The notes under the pieces are model-generated. The model was not told where the DNA came from and ran no database searches. It was given only the letters and a program-made list of their open reading frames with translations. Below, piece by piece: positions 43,648 through 53,270 of a stretch of 64,000 nucleotides of DNA. Every line of letters begins with the position of its first letter. Position 1 is the stretch's first letter. The stretch lies in assembly GCA_034007295.1 (NCBI GenBank), contig JAVERC010000001.1, positions 124,001-188,000 on the forward strand. The letters are read 5' to 3'. Both the position numbers and the translations under genes were made by a program. This DNA is from JACKCP01 sp034007295 (GTDB taxonomy: Bacteria > Desulfobacterota > Desulfobacteria > Desulfobacterales > JACKCP01).

Positions 43648-45813
43648 ATGAAAAGGGAAATTGCAGGTCTTTTTTTATTTTTTTTATCTGTGTTTACCTT
43701 TTTGGGGCTTTTAACTTATTCTCCTTTTGATCCATCCTTTAATAATTCTGTTTATGATAGTAATATTAAAAATTACGTTGGAATTGCAGGTGCTTTTTTC
43801 TGCGGTTCTTTATTTGATTTTTTTGGCCTTGGAGCAGTTTTTTTACCAGTATTTTTATTTGTCAAATCCTTATCTTTGTTTAAATCAGATTTTAGTTTTT
43901 TAGACAGCCCTTTAAGTCTTTTTGGGGGAATAGTTCTTATTGTTTCTGCCGGCTCGCTTTTTATTCCTTTAAATCCTTTGTTAAGTTTGCCTGAATATCC
44001 GGTAGTTTCTGGATTTTTAAATGAATTTTTAGGAAAGTATCTTAATTTTACTGGAGCAATAATTTTTCTTATTTTTTTGTTTTTATCAGGCTTTATTGCT
44101 GTTACAGGTTTAAGCACAAGTTTTTTTCTAAAAATTCCTGTTATTTTTGCAAAATTAATTGTGAATATAAAAAATAAAATTATGGGCTTCTTTTTAAATC
44201 TAAAGCAAAAGATTAAGTTTAAAAAAAAAGTCAAATTAAGTATTCCTGAAATTTCCGAAAATAAAATTCATAAACCACAGCCTGTTTTAAAAATTTCCAA
44301 AGAAAAAAGGAAACTAAAAGAGGTTTCAAATTTTAAACCAGATAAGGGTGTATTTGTTCCATATTCCTTTCTTGAAATGCCTTTAAACTCAGAGAATACA
44401 GAATCATCAACAGAAGTTGAGAAAAAATCTGAAATTCTTGTAAATAAACTTTTAGACTTTGGGATAAATGGCGAGGTTGTTTCAGTTTTAAGGGGGCCTG
44501 TTGTAACTACATTTGAATTTAAGCCTGCACCAGGTGTTAAAATAAGCAGAATAGCAAACCTTTCCGATGATTTAGCTCTTGTATTAAAAGCATTGAGTAT
44601 TAGAATTGTTGCTCCGGTTCCTGGTAAATCAGTAATTGGAATTGAAGTGCCTAATAAAAACAGATCTTCTGTTTATTCAAGGGAAATTCTTGAAACTGAT
44701 GAATTTGTAAATAGCAGCTCCCCTTTAAGTATTGGGCTTGGAAAAGATATTGAAGGCACTCCAATTGTTGTAACTCTTGAAAAAATGCCTCATCTTCTTA
44801 TTGCAGGTGCAACCGGTGCTGGTAAAAGCGTTTGTCTTAATATGATGATTACAAGTTTTTTATTCAAAGCTTCTCCTGAAGATGTGAAAATGCTTATGAT
44901 AGATCCAAAAAGAATTGAACTTTCAGTATACGAAGGAATTCCACATCTTCTTGCTCCGGTAGTAACGGATATGAAAAAGGCTAAAAATGTACTTTTTTGG
45001 GCTGTACGGGAAATGGAAAGAAGATATGAACTTTTAGCCAGAGAAAAGTGCAGAAATATTGAACAGTATAATTCAAAAATTCTTAAAAAAATAAATTTTT
45101 TGAAAAATAATGATTCAGATAATGTTTCTGATGATGAATCTGAAGAAATCTATGAAAAGCTTCCTTTTATCGTAATAATAATTGATGAGCTTGCAGATCT
45201 TATGATGGTTTCTTCCAAGGAAATTGAAACAGCTCTAATAAGGCTTGCTCAAATGGCAAGAGCTTCTGGTATTCATATGATAATAGCAACACAGAGGCCT
45301 TCAGTAGATGTTCTTACTGGAATAATCAAGGCAAATTTCCCCACAAGAATTGCCTTTAAAGTATCTTCAAAAGTTGATTCCCGTACCATTCTAGACTCAA
45401 ATGGAGCTGAAAAACTTTTAGGAAAAGGTGATATGCTTTTTCTTCCCCCAGGAGTTGCAGGTATAACAAGAATCCACGGTGCCTTTATTTCTGAAGATGA
45501 ACTTGAGAAAGTAATTAAATTTATTTCTGATTCGGCAGAGCCTGATTATTTAGATGAACTTGTTAATAGCGACCTTCAGTCTTTTGAAGATGTTTTTGGA
45601 AGTGAATCAAACGATGAATCAAGTGATGAAGATGACAGAAAATACCTTGAGGCCGTAAATCTTGTAAGAGAAAAGAAAAAAGTATCTATTTCTATGGTAC
45701 AAAGGCATTTGAGAATCGGATTCAACAGGGCTGCACGAATGATAGAACAAATGGAAAAAGACGGAATTGTATCACAGGGAGATGGTTCCAAGCCAAGAGA
45801 GGTTATAAACTAA
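43648..45813 (+). CDS. ftsK: DNA translocase FtsK/SpoIIIE
   Basis: 721 residues. Four hydrophobic membrane segments in the first 185 residues, a short basic linker, the alpha domain (VVSVLRGPVVTTFEFKPAPGVKISR, quoted in part), then the RecA-like motor with Walker A AGATGAGKSVCLN (about 388-400), LMIDPKRIELSVYEGIPHLL and Walker B FIVIIIDELADLMM. The C-terminal winged-helix gamma domain (VSISMVQRHLRIGFNRAARM) reads polar motifs. It pumps chromosome ends through the septum. Confidence 0.95.
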   Translation: MKREIAGLFLFFLSVFTFLGLLTYSPFDPSFNNSVYDSNIKNYVGIAGAFFCGSLFDFFGLGAVFLPVFLFVKSLSLFKSDFSFLDSPLSLFGGIVLIVSAGSLFIPLNPLLSLPEYPVVSGFLNEFLGKYLNFTGAIIFLIFLFLSGFIAVTGLSTSFFLKIPVIFAKLIVNIKNKIMGFFLNLKQKIKFKKKVKLSIPEISENKIHKPQPVLKISKEKRKLKEVSNFKPDKGVFVPYSFLEMPLNSENTESSTEVEKKSEILVNKLLDFGINGEVVSVLRGPVVTTFEFKPAPGVKISRIANLSDDLALVLKALSIRIVAPVPGKSVIGIEVPNKNRSSVYSREILETDEFVNSSSPLSIGLGKDIEGTPIVVTLEKMPHLLIAGATGAGKSVCLNMMITSFLFKASPEDVKMLMIDPKRIELSVYEGIPHLLAPVVTDMKKAKNVLFWAVREMERRYELLAREKCRNIEQYNSKILKKINFLKNNDSDNVSDDESEEIYEKLPFIVIIIDELADLMMVSSKEIETALIRLAQMARASGIHMIIATQRPSVDVLTGIIKANFPTRIAFKVSSKVDSRTILDSNGAEKLLGKGDMLFLPPGVAGITRIHGAFISEDELEKVIKFISDSAEPDYLDELVNSDLQSFEDVFGSESNDESSDEDDRKYLEAVNLVREKKKVSISMVQRHLRIGFNRAARMIEQMEKDGIVSQGDGSKPREVIN

Positions 45814-45895
45814 ATTGGCTTAAAACCAGGATTTTTTGATTCTCTAATGCTTAATCTGCCACTTTATTTTTAACATATTAAGGAAAGTTTTTTTA

Positions 45896-46564
45896 ATGTA
45901 CAATCTTGAAATCATATCAAAAACAAAGGGTTTTATGGATGAAAGGGAAGGTGAGCTTTTATACAAGTACGCTTCCCTTGCATCAGCAGAACTTGGTTTG
46001 CCAGGACTTGAAATTGGAAGTTACTGTGGAAAATCATCTCTTTATCTTGGAGCTGGATGTAAAAAAGAGAATAATATCATGTTTTCAATAGATCATCACA
46101 GAGGTTCAGAAGAACAGCAAAAAGGCGAAGAATATTTTGATGAAGAATTGTTTGATTCTAGTTCACAAAAAATTGACACTCTGCCTTTTTTCAGAAAAGC
46201 TCTTAATGATGCTGATCTTGAAAATACCGTTACTGCAATTGTAGGTAATTCTCATACAATAGGAAGGTTTTGGACAACTCCTTTGTCCTTTTTATTTATA
46301 GATGGCGGACATTCCCTTGAAACTGAATTTGGAGATTATCTTGTATGGTCTCCAAAAATTGCCTGGGGGGGATATTTATTTGTCCATGATATTTTTGATT
46401 CAGTGTATGAAGGTGGCCAGGCCCCAAGATTTGTATTTGAAAAAGCTATTTCTTCAGGACATTTTGAGTTTGTAGAAAGAGTAAAAACCCTTGGAATTTT
46501 GAAGAGAACCAAGGGTTTAATAACAGAAGAAATTAGAAATGATTATTTAAAAATCGTATCTTAA
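45896..46564 (+). CDS. Class I SAM-dependent methyltransferase
   Basis: 222 residues. LEIGSYCGKSSLYLG is the glycine-rich SAM motif (I), FSIDHHRGSEEQ motif II, and SFLFIDGGHSLETEFGDYL with GGYLFVHDIFD the later motifs, as in Methyltransf_24 proteins acting on sugars or small molecules. Substrate not deducible. AAGGAAAG precedes ATG. Its 3' end overlaps the convergent gene by 18 bases. Confidence 0.8.
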   Translation: MYNLEIISKTKGFMDEREGELLYKYASLASAELGLPGLEIGSYCGKSSLYLGAGCKKENNIMFSIDHHRGSEEQQKGEEYFDEELFDSSSQKIDTLPFFRKALNDADLENTVTAIVGNSHTIGRFWTTPLSFLFIDGGHSLETEFGDYLVWSPKIAWGGYLFVHDIFDSVYEGGQAPRFVFEKAISSGHFEFVERVKTLGILKRTKGLITEEIRNDYLKIVS

Positions 46565-47329
46565 AATAAGGTTCAAAGCCTCCTGTGCATCTTCGGAGGC
46601 TTTAGTTTCATCGGGATCTGCAACTTTAAAATCTTCAGTTTCATTGAGCCATTTTTCCCAGCTGTAAATAAGTCCTGCACTAAAAGAACTAGTCAGTTTT
46701 TTTCTTACTCCAATAGATAATGTCATTGCATTACCTTCATATTTATATGTATTTTCCTTTGCTCTAGATTTGGGATCTTTATCAGAAATTTCAGTGTCTG
46801 TTTGATAAAATGACAAGTTTGAGTCAATATAAATATCTTTGTTTATGGCATATGATAAATCCATTCCAACATAAATTGAGTTTGTAAGAGACGATGAACC
46901 AGAAATTGAGGAAGGTGGAGAAGCTTCATAAAGCTGGTCAGTTTTGTTGGAAAAATCAGACTTATTATTTTCTTCTTTGTCCCTTAAAATTTTTTCTTCA
47001 AGAGTCCTTTTTATCCTGAGCTTTGGAACGAGTTCAAGCTTTTTGTCATAAATATTAAAATCTAGTTTATATTTAATTTTTGCATCATAGCTTCCATATG
47101 GATTTACCCTGTAAAGTTCTTCAAGTTTTGTCGGTTCTGAAGGGGGATGAAATTCAGGAGAAAATTCATTATTGCCAAAATGATTTATAAAAGATGAATT
47201 AATTTCCTTTGAAGAATTTTGTGCATAAAAAAGGTTTCCATTTATTGATTTGAAATTGTCTGAATAGGACAATTTTGGAATAAATGTAATAATGGTTAAA
47301 AAAATTATTATAGCTGCTAAATGTCTCAT
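46547..47329 (-). CDS. Secreted, probably outer-membrane, hypothetical protein
   Basis: 260 residues with a signal peptide (about 1-23, ending LSYSD). The second half has alternating strands (SIYVGMDLSYAIN, IYIDSNLSFYQ, AMTLSIGVRKKL, FSAGLIYSWEKW) and the final residues LNLILRYDF end in Phe, as outer-membrane barrels do. Family not recognised. It converges on the methyltransferase gene. Confidence 0.6.
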   Translation of the reverse strand: MRHLAAIIIFLTIITFIPKLSYSDNFKSINGNLFYAQNSSKEINSSFINHFGNNEFSPEFHPPSEPTKLEELYRVNPYGSYDAKIKYKLDFNIYDKKLELVPKLRIKRTLEEKILRDKEENNKSDFSNKTDQLYEASPPSSISGSSSLTNSIYVGMDLSYAINKDIYIDSNLSFYQTDTEISDKDPKSRAKENTYKYEGNAMTLSIGVRKKLTSSFSAGLIYSWEKWLNETEDFKVADPDETKASEDAQEALNLILRYDF

Positions 47330-47711
47330 CTTTTTTCTTAAATTTAAATTTATTTAAAATCATGGTTCTATCATAATTTTTTCCTACTAAAAATACAAGT
47401 GGCAAGAATAAATTTTTTAATTTTAAAAATATAAAGCCCTTAGCTAAATTAAAAAAGGGTTTTAATCAATAAGTGATTATTGAGCTAAAATTGTCTTTTT
47501 TTCCATTCTAAAGTCAGATTTAAAATTTAATCCACAAAATCATCAATGTATTTATTGAGTTAAATTTTTTGATCTTCCTTGACCTGAACAAAAAATTTTC
47601 GTTTTCGGCCAATCACTAAATAATTTAATTGATTTAAAACCCTTTTTTCAAAAAAAATCTAAATTTGGCCAAAGCAAACAAGTGCTGATTCCAACTTTAG
47701 ATCCGAAATTT
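47330..47711. other. Intergenic gap between the barrel-like gene and mdh
   Basis: 382 bases. A full copy of repeat family 2 lies at 47468-47620; otherwise I see only AT-rich sequence. The barrel gene's promoter must lie at its left end. Confidence 0.6.
47468..47620. repeat. Repeat family 2, full copy
   Basis: Starts TAAGTGATTATTGAGC and ends GTTTTCGGCCAATCACTAA. The interior AAATTTAATCC, then GATCTTCCTTGACCTGAAC, matches the copies at 61227 and 62929. Confidence 0.8.
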
Positions 47712-48638
47712 TTAAATATTCAGGCTTTTAACAAGATTCTCAACAGATTTTGCCGATGTTTCAAGAGCCTTTTTTTCATCATCTGTAAGTTTTATTTCAA
47801 TTATTTGCTCTATTCCGTTTTTACCAAGTTTTACAGGAACACCCATAAAAATACCGTTTATTGAGTATTCGCCTTCAAGATATGCTGCACATGGCATTAT
47901 TTTTTTCTTGTCAAATAAAATAGCCTTGGTCATTTCAACAGCAGAAGAAGCAGGTGCATAATAAGCACTTCCTGTTTTAAGCAGACTCACTATTTCAGCT
48001 CCGCCTGTTCTTGTTCTTTCAACAATTTCTTCAAGCCTTTTTGGTTCAATAAGCTCAGTTACAGGTATGCCTGCAACTGTTGTAAACCTTGGGAGGGGTA
48101 CCATTGTATCTCCATGACCTCCTAGAACAAAAGCTTCTATATTTTCAACTGAAACATCAAGTTCCCTTGAAATAAAGGTTTTAAATCTTGCAGAATCAAG
48201 AACTCCAGCCATTCCAATTACTTTGTTCTTTTTAAATCCGCTTGTTTTAAGAGCTATCTGGCACATTGCATCAAGGGGATTGCTTACAATTATAAGAGTT
48301 GCATCAGGCGACTGTTCACATGCCTTTTTTGTAACTTCCTTCATTATATTGGAATTTGTTTCAATAAGCTCATCCCTGCTCATGCCTGGTTTTCTTGGTA
48401 TGCCTGCTGTGATAATAACCACATCTGAATTTTTTGAATATGAGTAGTCTGAAGTTCCTGTTATTTTAGAATCATGATATTCTACAGGTGCTGCCTGGCT
48501 TAAATCAAGAGCCTTGCCTTTTGGCATATCTTCATTAACATCAATTAAAACAACATCACATAATTCTTTTTCTGCAAGACGCTGTGCTGCTGTTGCCCCT
48601 ACATTTCCAGCACCTATGACTGTAACTTTTGTATTCAT
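47712..48638 (-). CDS. mdh: Malate dehydrogenase (LDH-like)
   Basis: 308 residues. VTVIGAGNVGATAAQRLA is the NAD loop, and LIDVNEDMPKGKALDL places Asp for NAD(H) preference. The active-site loop IPRKPGMSRDEL has Arg at the dicarboxylate-selecting position, indicating malate over lactate. VSNPLDAMC, DSARFKTFI and the catalytic VLGGHGDTMVPLPR are intact. It interconverts malate and oxaloacetate in the TCA cycle. GAGGAAGAT precedes the ATG. Confidence 0.93.
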   Translation of the reverse strand: MNTKVTVIGAGNVGATAAQRLAEKELCDVVLIDVNEDMPKGKALDLSQAAPVEYHDSKITGTSDYSYSKNSDVVIITAGIPRKPGMSRDELIETNSNIMKEVTKKACEQSPDATLIIVSNPLDAMCQIALKTSGFKKNKVIGMAGVLDSARFKTFISRELDVSVENIEAFVLGGHGDTMVPLPRFTTVAGIPVTELIEPKRLEEIVERTRTGGAEIVSLLKTGSAYYAPASSAVEMTKAILFDKKKIMPCAAYLEGEYSINGIFMGVPVKLGKNGIEQIIEIKLTDDEKKALETSAKSVENLVKSLNI

Positions 48639-48798
48639 TATCTTCCTCTTTTAATTAAAATTAAAATTATTTTCAAAAAATATGCTTCTTCTTTATATAA
48701 AATGAAATAAAATGGCAAGGTTTGCTATTGTTTTAAGATTGAAAATATATTACTCATTATATATTTTTTAAAAATATTTTGGGAATTATGGGATTAAT

Positions 48799-49701
48799 AT
48801 GGATCTTAAAGAAAAAATATACTCAATTAACAAAGAAGCATCTCTTTATTACTCTCAGGGAATGTACGAAGAAGCTCTGGGCAAGTATAGGACTCTTTTA
48901 AAAATTATCTCTTCCTACAAGGGTATTAAAAACAAGGAAGATATAGAAACCAAGATCAGGGAGAAAATAGGCAATATTAATCAAAAATTAGATTATTATG
49001 ATAGTGAAGGTGTTTTTGCCAATGTTTCAGATGATAAAAAAGAAATAATAAAAAAACTTTTTACTGATATAAAAGATGATCCTGAATATAAAAAATTTGA
49101 AGAGGCTCTTACTCTTGCAAAATTTGGACAGTTTAGTGATTCTATCAGGGAAATGACACCTTTTTTAAAAAATGAAGACTTAAAAAATGATGCAGCAAGA
49201 AATATAGTTAAATGCTATGAAGCAATGGGTGAAGTTGAAAAGATAATTCCTATTATCAATAAATGGGCAGATAAAAAAATTTTTTCAAAAAAGGAAGCTG
49301 GTCAGCTTATTGCGTCATCAAATGCAGCGGCTTTAATTGAGCCTGATGATTTACCAGAATCTGATAATATGGAAGAACAAAAGGAAACTGAATCTTTCAG
49401 CCCTGAAATAATGGAAATAGATTCAGTTGGCATTAGGCTCACAGGGAACGGAGTTCAATCTGAGCCAGTTGAACTTGATGTGAGTTTTCAAACAGGTAAT
49501 CATTTGAGTCTTATAATATCAAGTAAGGAAAAAAGAATTATTGATAATCTTGACGTAGGAGTAAAATTAAGTGACATGTGCTTTTATTCTCCAATAGCTG
49601 TTTTTAAAAGTACAGGAATTGTGTTGTCAAAGCATCAGATTTCCAGTGGGCCTAAAAAAGGTGACTGGTGTTTAGATATTGAAATTAAAAATCCCAGTTA
49701 A
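48799..49701 (+). CDS. TPR-like protein upstream of mglA
   Basis: 300 residues, cytoplasmic. The N-terminus is helical and TPR-like (EASLYYSQGMYEEALGKYRT, about 11-30), with more helices to about 190. The C-terminal ~100 residues (about 205-300) form a beta-rich domain (VGIRLTGNG, PVELDVSFQTG, KGDWCLDIEI) that could be PilZ-like but lacks an RxxxR motif. It begins the MglA operon, 14 bases before mglA, and is a plausible effector or scaffold. Confidence 0.6.
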   Translation: MDLKEKIYSINKEASLYYSQGMYEEALGKYRTLLKIISSYKGIKNKEDIETKIREKIGNINQKLDYYDSEGVFANVSDDKKEIIKKLFTDIKDDPEYKKFEEALTLAKFGQFSDSIREMTPFLKNEDLKNDAARNIVKCYEAMGEVEKIIPIINKWADKKIFSKKEAGQLIASSNAAALIEPDDLPESDNMEEQKETESFSPEIMEIDSVGIRLTGNGVQSEPVELDVSFQTGNHLSLIISSKEKRIIDNLDVGVKLSDMCFYSPIAVFKSTGIVLSKHQISSGPKKGDWCLDIEIKNPS

Positions 49702-49715
49702 AGGAAATATTTTAT

Positions 49716-50330
49716 ATGGCTGTATTTAATATTCAGACCCGGGAAATAGAGTGTAAAATTGTTTTTTACGGACCGGGAAGGGGTGGAAAAACAACCAATC
49801 TCGAGTATATCCACAAAACATTTAGAAAAAATATTACAGGTGATCTTGTTTCCATAGACACCCAGGGTGACAGGACTCTTTTTTTTGATTTTTTGCCTAT
49901 AGGTCTTGGTAAAATCAAAGGATGTGATGTTAAGGTTCAGCTTTTTACAGTCCCGGGTCAACCACAATATGCATCAACAAGAAAGCTTGTTTTAAAAGGT
50001 GCAGATGGAATTGTTTTTGTAGCAGATTCTCTTAAGGTTCAGCGTAAAAACAATGTCTTGTCCCTTCAGGATCTCCATGATAATTTAAAGGATTATGGGC
50101 GAAATATTTTTAAAGTTCCACTTGTGCTTCAATACAATAAAAGGGATTTAATCAAGGAAGGATTTCCTGTTCTTGAAATTGATACCCTTGAAAAGGATAT
50201 GAATAAGCAGCTGAAAGTTCCATCTTTTCCGGCTAGTGCCATAAAGGGTGATGGAGTGGGCCAATCCCTAAAAAAATGTCTTGAACTGACACTTCAGCAT
50301 TTGCAAAAAGAGCTTAATTGGGCAGGATAA
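49716..50330 (+). CDS. mglA: MglA-type small GTPase
   Basis: 204 residues. P-loop GPGRGGKTTN (about 18-27), switch region ending DTQGDRTLFFDFLPIGLG, G3 region with TVPGQPQYASTRKLVLKGAD, in which the usual D-x-x-G is T-x-x-G as in MglA, and NKRD as the guanine-specifying element. MglA is a polarity GTPase that sets the leading pole for type IV pili and gliding. AAAGGAAA precedes ATG. Its MglB/roadblock partner is not adjacent; a roadblock-like gene starts at 63873. Confidence 0.93.
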   Translation: MAVFNIQTREIECKIVFYGPGRGGKTTNLEYIHKTFRKNITGDLVSIDTQGDRTLFFDFLPIGLGKIKGCDVKVQLFTVPGQPQYASTRKLVLKGADGIVFVADSLKVQRKNNVLSLQDLHDNLKDYGRNIFKVPLVLQYNKRDLIKEGFPVLEIDTLEKDMNKQLKVPSFPASAIKGDGVGQSLKKCLELTLQHLQKELNWAG

Positions 50331-50332
50331 AT

Positions 50333-51478
50333 ATGACCGGCAATAACTTATTATCAGGCGACCTTGCTTTTATTTCATTCGCAGATGTTTTACAGCTTCT
50401 TGGCTCTACTGGTTCTAGTGGGGTTCTTGAAATTTTTAATAATTTTGAATCCAAAGCAAAAATTTATTTTGATCAGGGAGATGTAGTTCACTCAGAAATT
50501 GGTGAATTAAAAGGAGAAGAAGCTTTTTTTACTGTTTTTTCATGGACAAAAGGCCATTTTAAATTTTCAGATGATTTTCATGAGCCCCAAAGGACAATGA
50601 AAAATAATCTTACAGGATTAATCCTTGAAGGCTTAAGGCTTTTGGATGAAGGGAAGCTGGATAAGGAAAATGATAATAAGTATCAAAAAAATGTACCTCT
50701 TTTAAGGGGACGCTTTGTAGATTATGCTGAGATTGTTGATGAAGAATTTTTTGAGAAAGATGAAATAATTGTCAGGGAAGGAAGGTATGGCTCATGGATA
50801 TGGGTTATTTTAGATGGACTTGTACAAATAGAAAAAAAGTACAATGGTATTAATATTCCGGTAATCCAGCTTGGCCGTGGAGGTTTTATAGGAAGCATTG
50901 CTGCCTTTGCAAGGGGGGACAGGCCTAGAAGTGCAACAGTTAAGGCTCTTTCTTCTGTTCAGCTTGGAGTTTTGGATGCACAGTCTTTGTCAAAGGAATA
51001 TTCTGCATATTCTGATTTACTTCGGACTTATTTTATTACTATTGATGACAGACTGAAAAAAATAACTGATGCCTATGTCAGGATTTATGGTAATGGAATA
51101 AGAGAACTTTCAGATATTGAGCAGGTTGAAAACATTACTCCTGAAAAATTCAAGGATCAAAATCTTGGAATAGTGACAGCAGGGGTTGCCGATTTATATA
51201 TAGAATGCAACGGCAAGGTTTTGAAGCTTGGAACAATAAAAGAGGGTGAACTTGTTGGAGAGCTTCCTTATACCGAATCAAAACGCAGCTATGGATTTTA
51301 TCTTGCAGGAAATTCAGAGTTCGGACTAAAAATTTTTAATAAAAAATTACTTTTAAATGAGTTTGGTTTAATGTCTGAGAATGTAAAGAAAATGGTTGAG
51401 TTTGCGGGCTTGAGTCTTTCTCATACATCTTCAAGCCTTGCTGTAAAAATGTTGAAAATGTACAACAGAAAAAACTAA
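50333..51478 (+). CDS. DUF4388 plus cyclic-nucleotide-binding-domain protein
   Basis: 381 residues. The first ~105 match DUF4388 (DLAFISFADVLQLLGSTGSSG, then GVLEIFNN, AKIYFDQGDVVHSEIGELKG). A cNMP-binding fold spans about 125-225 (DEIIVREGRYGSWIWVILDG, GGFIGSIAAFARGDRPRSAT). The phosphate-binding cassette has RPRSATV, so nucleotide binding is possible. I chose ATG 50333 (AGGA upstream); TTG 50318 overlaps mglA. Follows mglA by two bases; likely a polarity regulator. Confidence 0.8.
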   Translation: MTGNNLLSGDLAFISFADVLQLLGSTGSSGVLEIFNNFESKAKIYFDQGDVVHSEIGELKGEEAFFTVFSWTKGHFKFSDDFHEPQRTMKNNLTGLILEGLRLLDEGKLDKENDNKYQKNVPLLRGRFVDYAEIVDEEFFEKDEIIVREGRYGSWIWVILDGLVQIEKKYNGINIPVIQLGRGGFIGSIAAFARGDRPRSATVKALSSVQLGVLDAQSLSKEYSAYSDLLRTYFITIDDRLKKITDAYVRIYGNGIRELSDIEQVENITPEKFKDQNLGIVTAGVADLYIECNGKVLKLGTIKEGELVGELPYTESKRSYGFYLAGNSEFGLKIFNKKLLLNEFGLMSENVKKMVEFAGLSLSHTSSSLAVKMLKMYNRKN

Positions 51479-51489
51479 GGTATTTCTTT

Positions 51490-51840
51490 ATGAATAATGA
51501 AAGAAGAGAGTATCCAAAAAGACCTCAGTCAGTAAATCTTGTGTATTTTGCTGTTTATAATTCAAATAATTTTCTTAAGCAGCAGGGTATGGGAAAAACA
51601 ATTAATATCAGCGAAGGCGGAATCCTTCTTGAAACCTATGAGAGTGTTTTGCAGGATGATAAAATTTTTTTAAGCCTTGGGCTTAAAGATGAAACCGTTG
51701 ATATTGAAGCTAAAATCATACATGAGTCAATAAAAGAAAATGGCATATATCACACAGGCTTTTCATTTGTAATTGAATCTGAGAAACAGTCCGAAAGTAT
51801 AAAAAAATATATAGAACTATTTGAAACCACAAATAAGTAA
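51490..51840 (+). CDS. PilZ-domain protein
   Basis: 116 residues, one PilZ domain. The c-di-GMP motifs are present: RREYPKRP at the N-terminus (R-x-x-x-R type) and NISEGGILLE (the D/N-x-S-x-x-G). It probably binds c-di-GMP and links that signal to pilus or gliding control, consistent with its place next to mglA and the DUF4388 gene. TAAGGT precedes ATG. Confidence 0.82.
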   Translation: MNNERREYPKRPQSVNLVYFAVYNSNNFLKQQGMGKTINISEGGILLETYESVLQDDKIFLSLGLKDETVDIEAKIIHESIKENGIYHTGFSFVIESEKQSESIKKYIELFETTNK

Positions 51841-51844
51841 AAAA

Positions 51845-52405
51845 ATGGAATTGATATTTGGAGTTGTTTCAGACACGCATTTAGATGAGGCAGATGAAGA
51901 GCTTTATTTTTTAAACAATGTTGTTTTTAAGGATGTTTCAACTGTAATCCATTTAGGAGATATTGTTAAACTTGGCGTTCTTGATGCCTTTTTTGACAAA
52001 AAAATTTATGCTGTGTCTGGAAATATGGACGGCATTGATGTTAGAAAAAAATTCCCTTTTATTGAAAAGATTAATATTTCAGGTATAAACACCCTCCTTT
52101 TACATAGTGACGGCTATGGTTCAGATCTTTTTAATTCTCTCATAAAAGAATTTTCAGATTTTAATCTTTTTTTATATGGACATACTCATAAACCTTTAAT
52201 AAATAAAATTGGGAAATATGTTTTTTTTAATCCAGGTTCTTTTTCTCGTAATAGAGTAAATAATCCTGTAAGAAGTGTTGGGCTGATATATTTGGATGAT
52301 GAAAAAGCAGCTTTCCAAATAGTTGATATTGGAGAAATTTCATATAAAAATTTTAAAATTAAAGAGGTTTTTAATGTCAGACGCAGTAAAGGAAACTTTA
52401 TTTAA
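51845..52405 (+). CDS. YfcE/MJ0936-family metallophosphoesterase
   Basis: 186 residues. VVSDTHLD, VIHLGDIVKLG, VSGNMDG and LFLYGHTHKPLI are the D-x-H, G-D, G-N-x-D-like and G-H-T-H metal-binding blocks of the family; FNPGSFSRNR follows. Such enzymes cleave phosphodiesters; the true substrate is unclear. I use ATG 51845; a TTG at 51821 inside the PilZ gene is an alternative. It overlaps purC. Confidence 0.88.
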   Translation: MELIFGVVSDTHLDEADEELYFLNNVVFKDVSTVIHLGDIVKLGVLDAFFDKKIYAVSGNMDGIDVRKKFPFIEKINISGINTLLLHSDGYGSDLFNSLIKEFSDFNLFLYGHTHKPLINKIGKYVFFNPGSFSRNRVNNPVRSVGLIYLDDEKAAFQIVDIGEISYKNFKIKEVFNVRRSKGNFI

Positions 52406-53270
52406 GGATTTGAATCTTATAAATAGAGGAAAAGTAAGGGATTTGTATGATCTTGGTGATTCAATCCTAATGGTTGCAACAGACAGAATTTCGGCTTTTG
52501 ATGTGATTTTACCTGAACCTGTGCCTGGGAAAGGAAAAGTTTTAACTAAGCTTTCACTTTTTTGGTTTGATTTTTTAAAGGATATTGTTCCAAATCATCT
52601 TATTTCTGCAAATGTTGAAGATTATCCAAATGAGTGTCACAAGTATAAAAATGAGCTTGAAGGCAGAAGTATGCTTGTAAAAAAGGCACAACCTTTTCCA
52701 GTTGAATGTGTAGCTCGAGGCTATATTTCAGGATCAGGATGGAAATCATATCTTAAAACCAAAGAGGTCTGTGGGATAAGGCTTCCTGATAATTTAAAAG
52801 AATCCGATAAACTTGATGAACCTTTGTATACCCCTTCAACAAAAGAAGAAGTTGGAACCCACGACATAAATATTTCTTTTGAAGAATCTGCTGCTCTTAT
52901 AGGTATAGAAAATGCCGAAAAATTAAAGCAGCTTACCTTAAATATTTATAAAAAAGCTTCTGATTATGCCAGAACAAAGGGTATAATTATAGCCGATACT
53001 AAATTTGAATTTGGTTTGTATAAAAATGAAATAATATTAATAGATGAAGTCTTAACCCCTGATTCCTCTAGATTCTGGCCAGAGTCTCAATATGTCCCAG
53101 GAGGCTCTCAACCAAGTTTTGATAAGCAGTTTGTACGCGATTACCTTGAAAAAATTAATTGGGATAAAACCCCTCCAGCACCAAGTCTTCCTAAAGATGT
53201 AATTTTGAAAACAGCTGATAAATACAGGGAGGCTCTTGTTAAAATTGCAGGAGAAAATTATGCTGTTTAA
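52374..53270 (+). CDS. purC: SAICAR synthetase
   Basis: 298 residues. GKVRDLYDLGDSILMVATDR, RISAFDVILPEPVPGKG, ECVARGYISGSGWKSY and SRFWPESQYVPGGSQPSFDK are signature stretches. PurC joins aspartate to CAIR in purine synthesis. This is the longer, yeast-like form (~300 residues) rather than the ~240-residue E. coli form. ATG 52374 has GAGG upstream and lies inside the phosphoesterase gene end. Confidence 0.95.
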   Translation: MSDAVKETLFKDLNLINRGKVRDLYDLGDSILMVATDRISAFDVILPEPVPGKGKVLTKLSLFWFDFLKDIVPNHLISANVEDYPNECHKYKNELEGRSMLVKKAQPFPVECVARGYISGSGWKSYLKTKEVCGIRLPDNLKESDKLDEPLYTPSTKEEVGTHDINISFEESAALIGIENAEKLKQLTLNIYKKASDYARTKGIIIADTKFEFGLYKNEIILIDEVLTPDSSRFWPESQYVPGGSQPSFDKQFVRDYLEKINWDKTPPAPSLPKDVILKTADKYREALVKIAGENYAV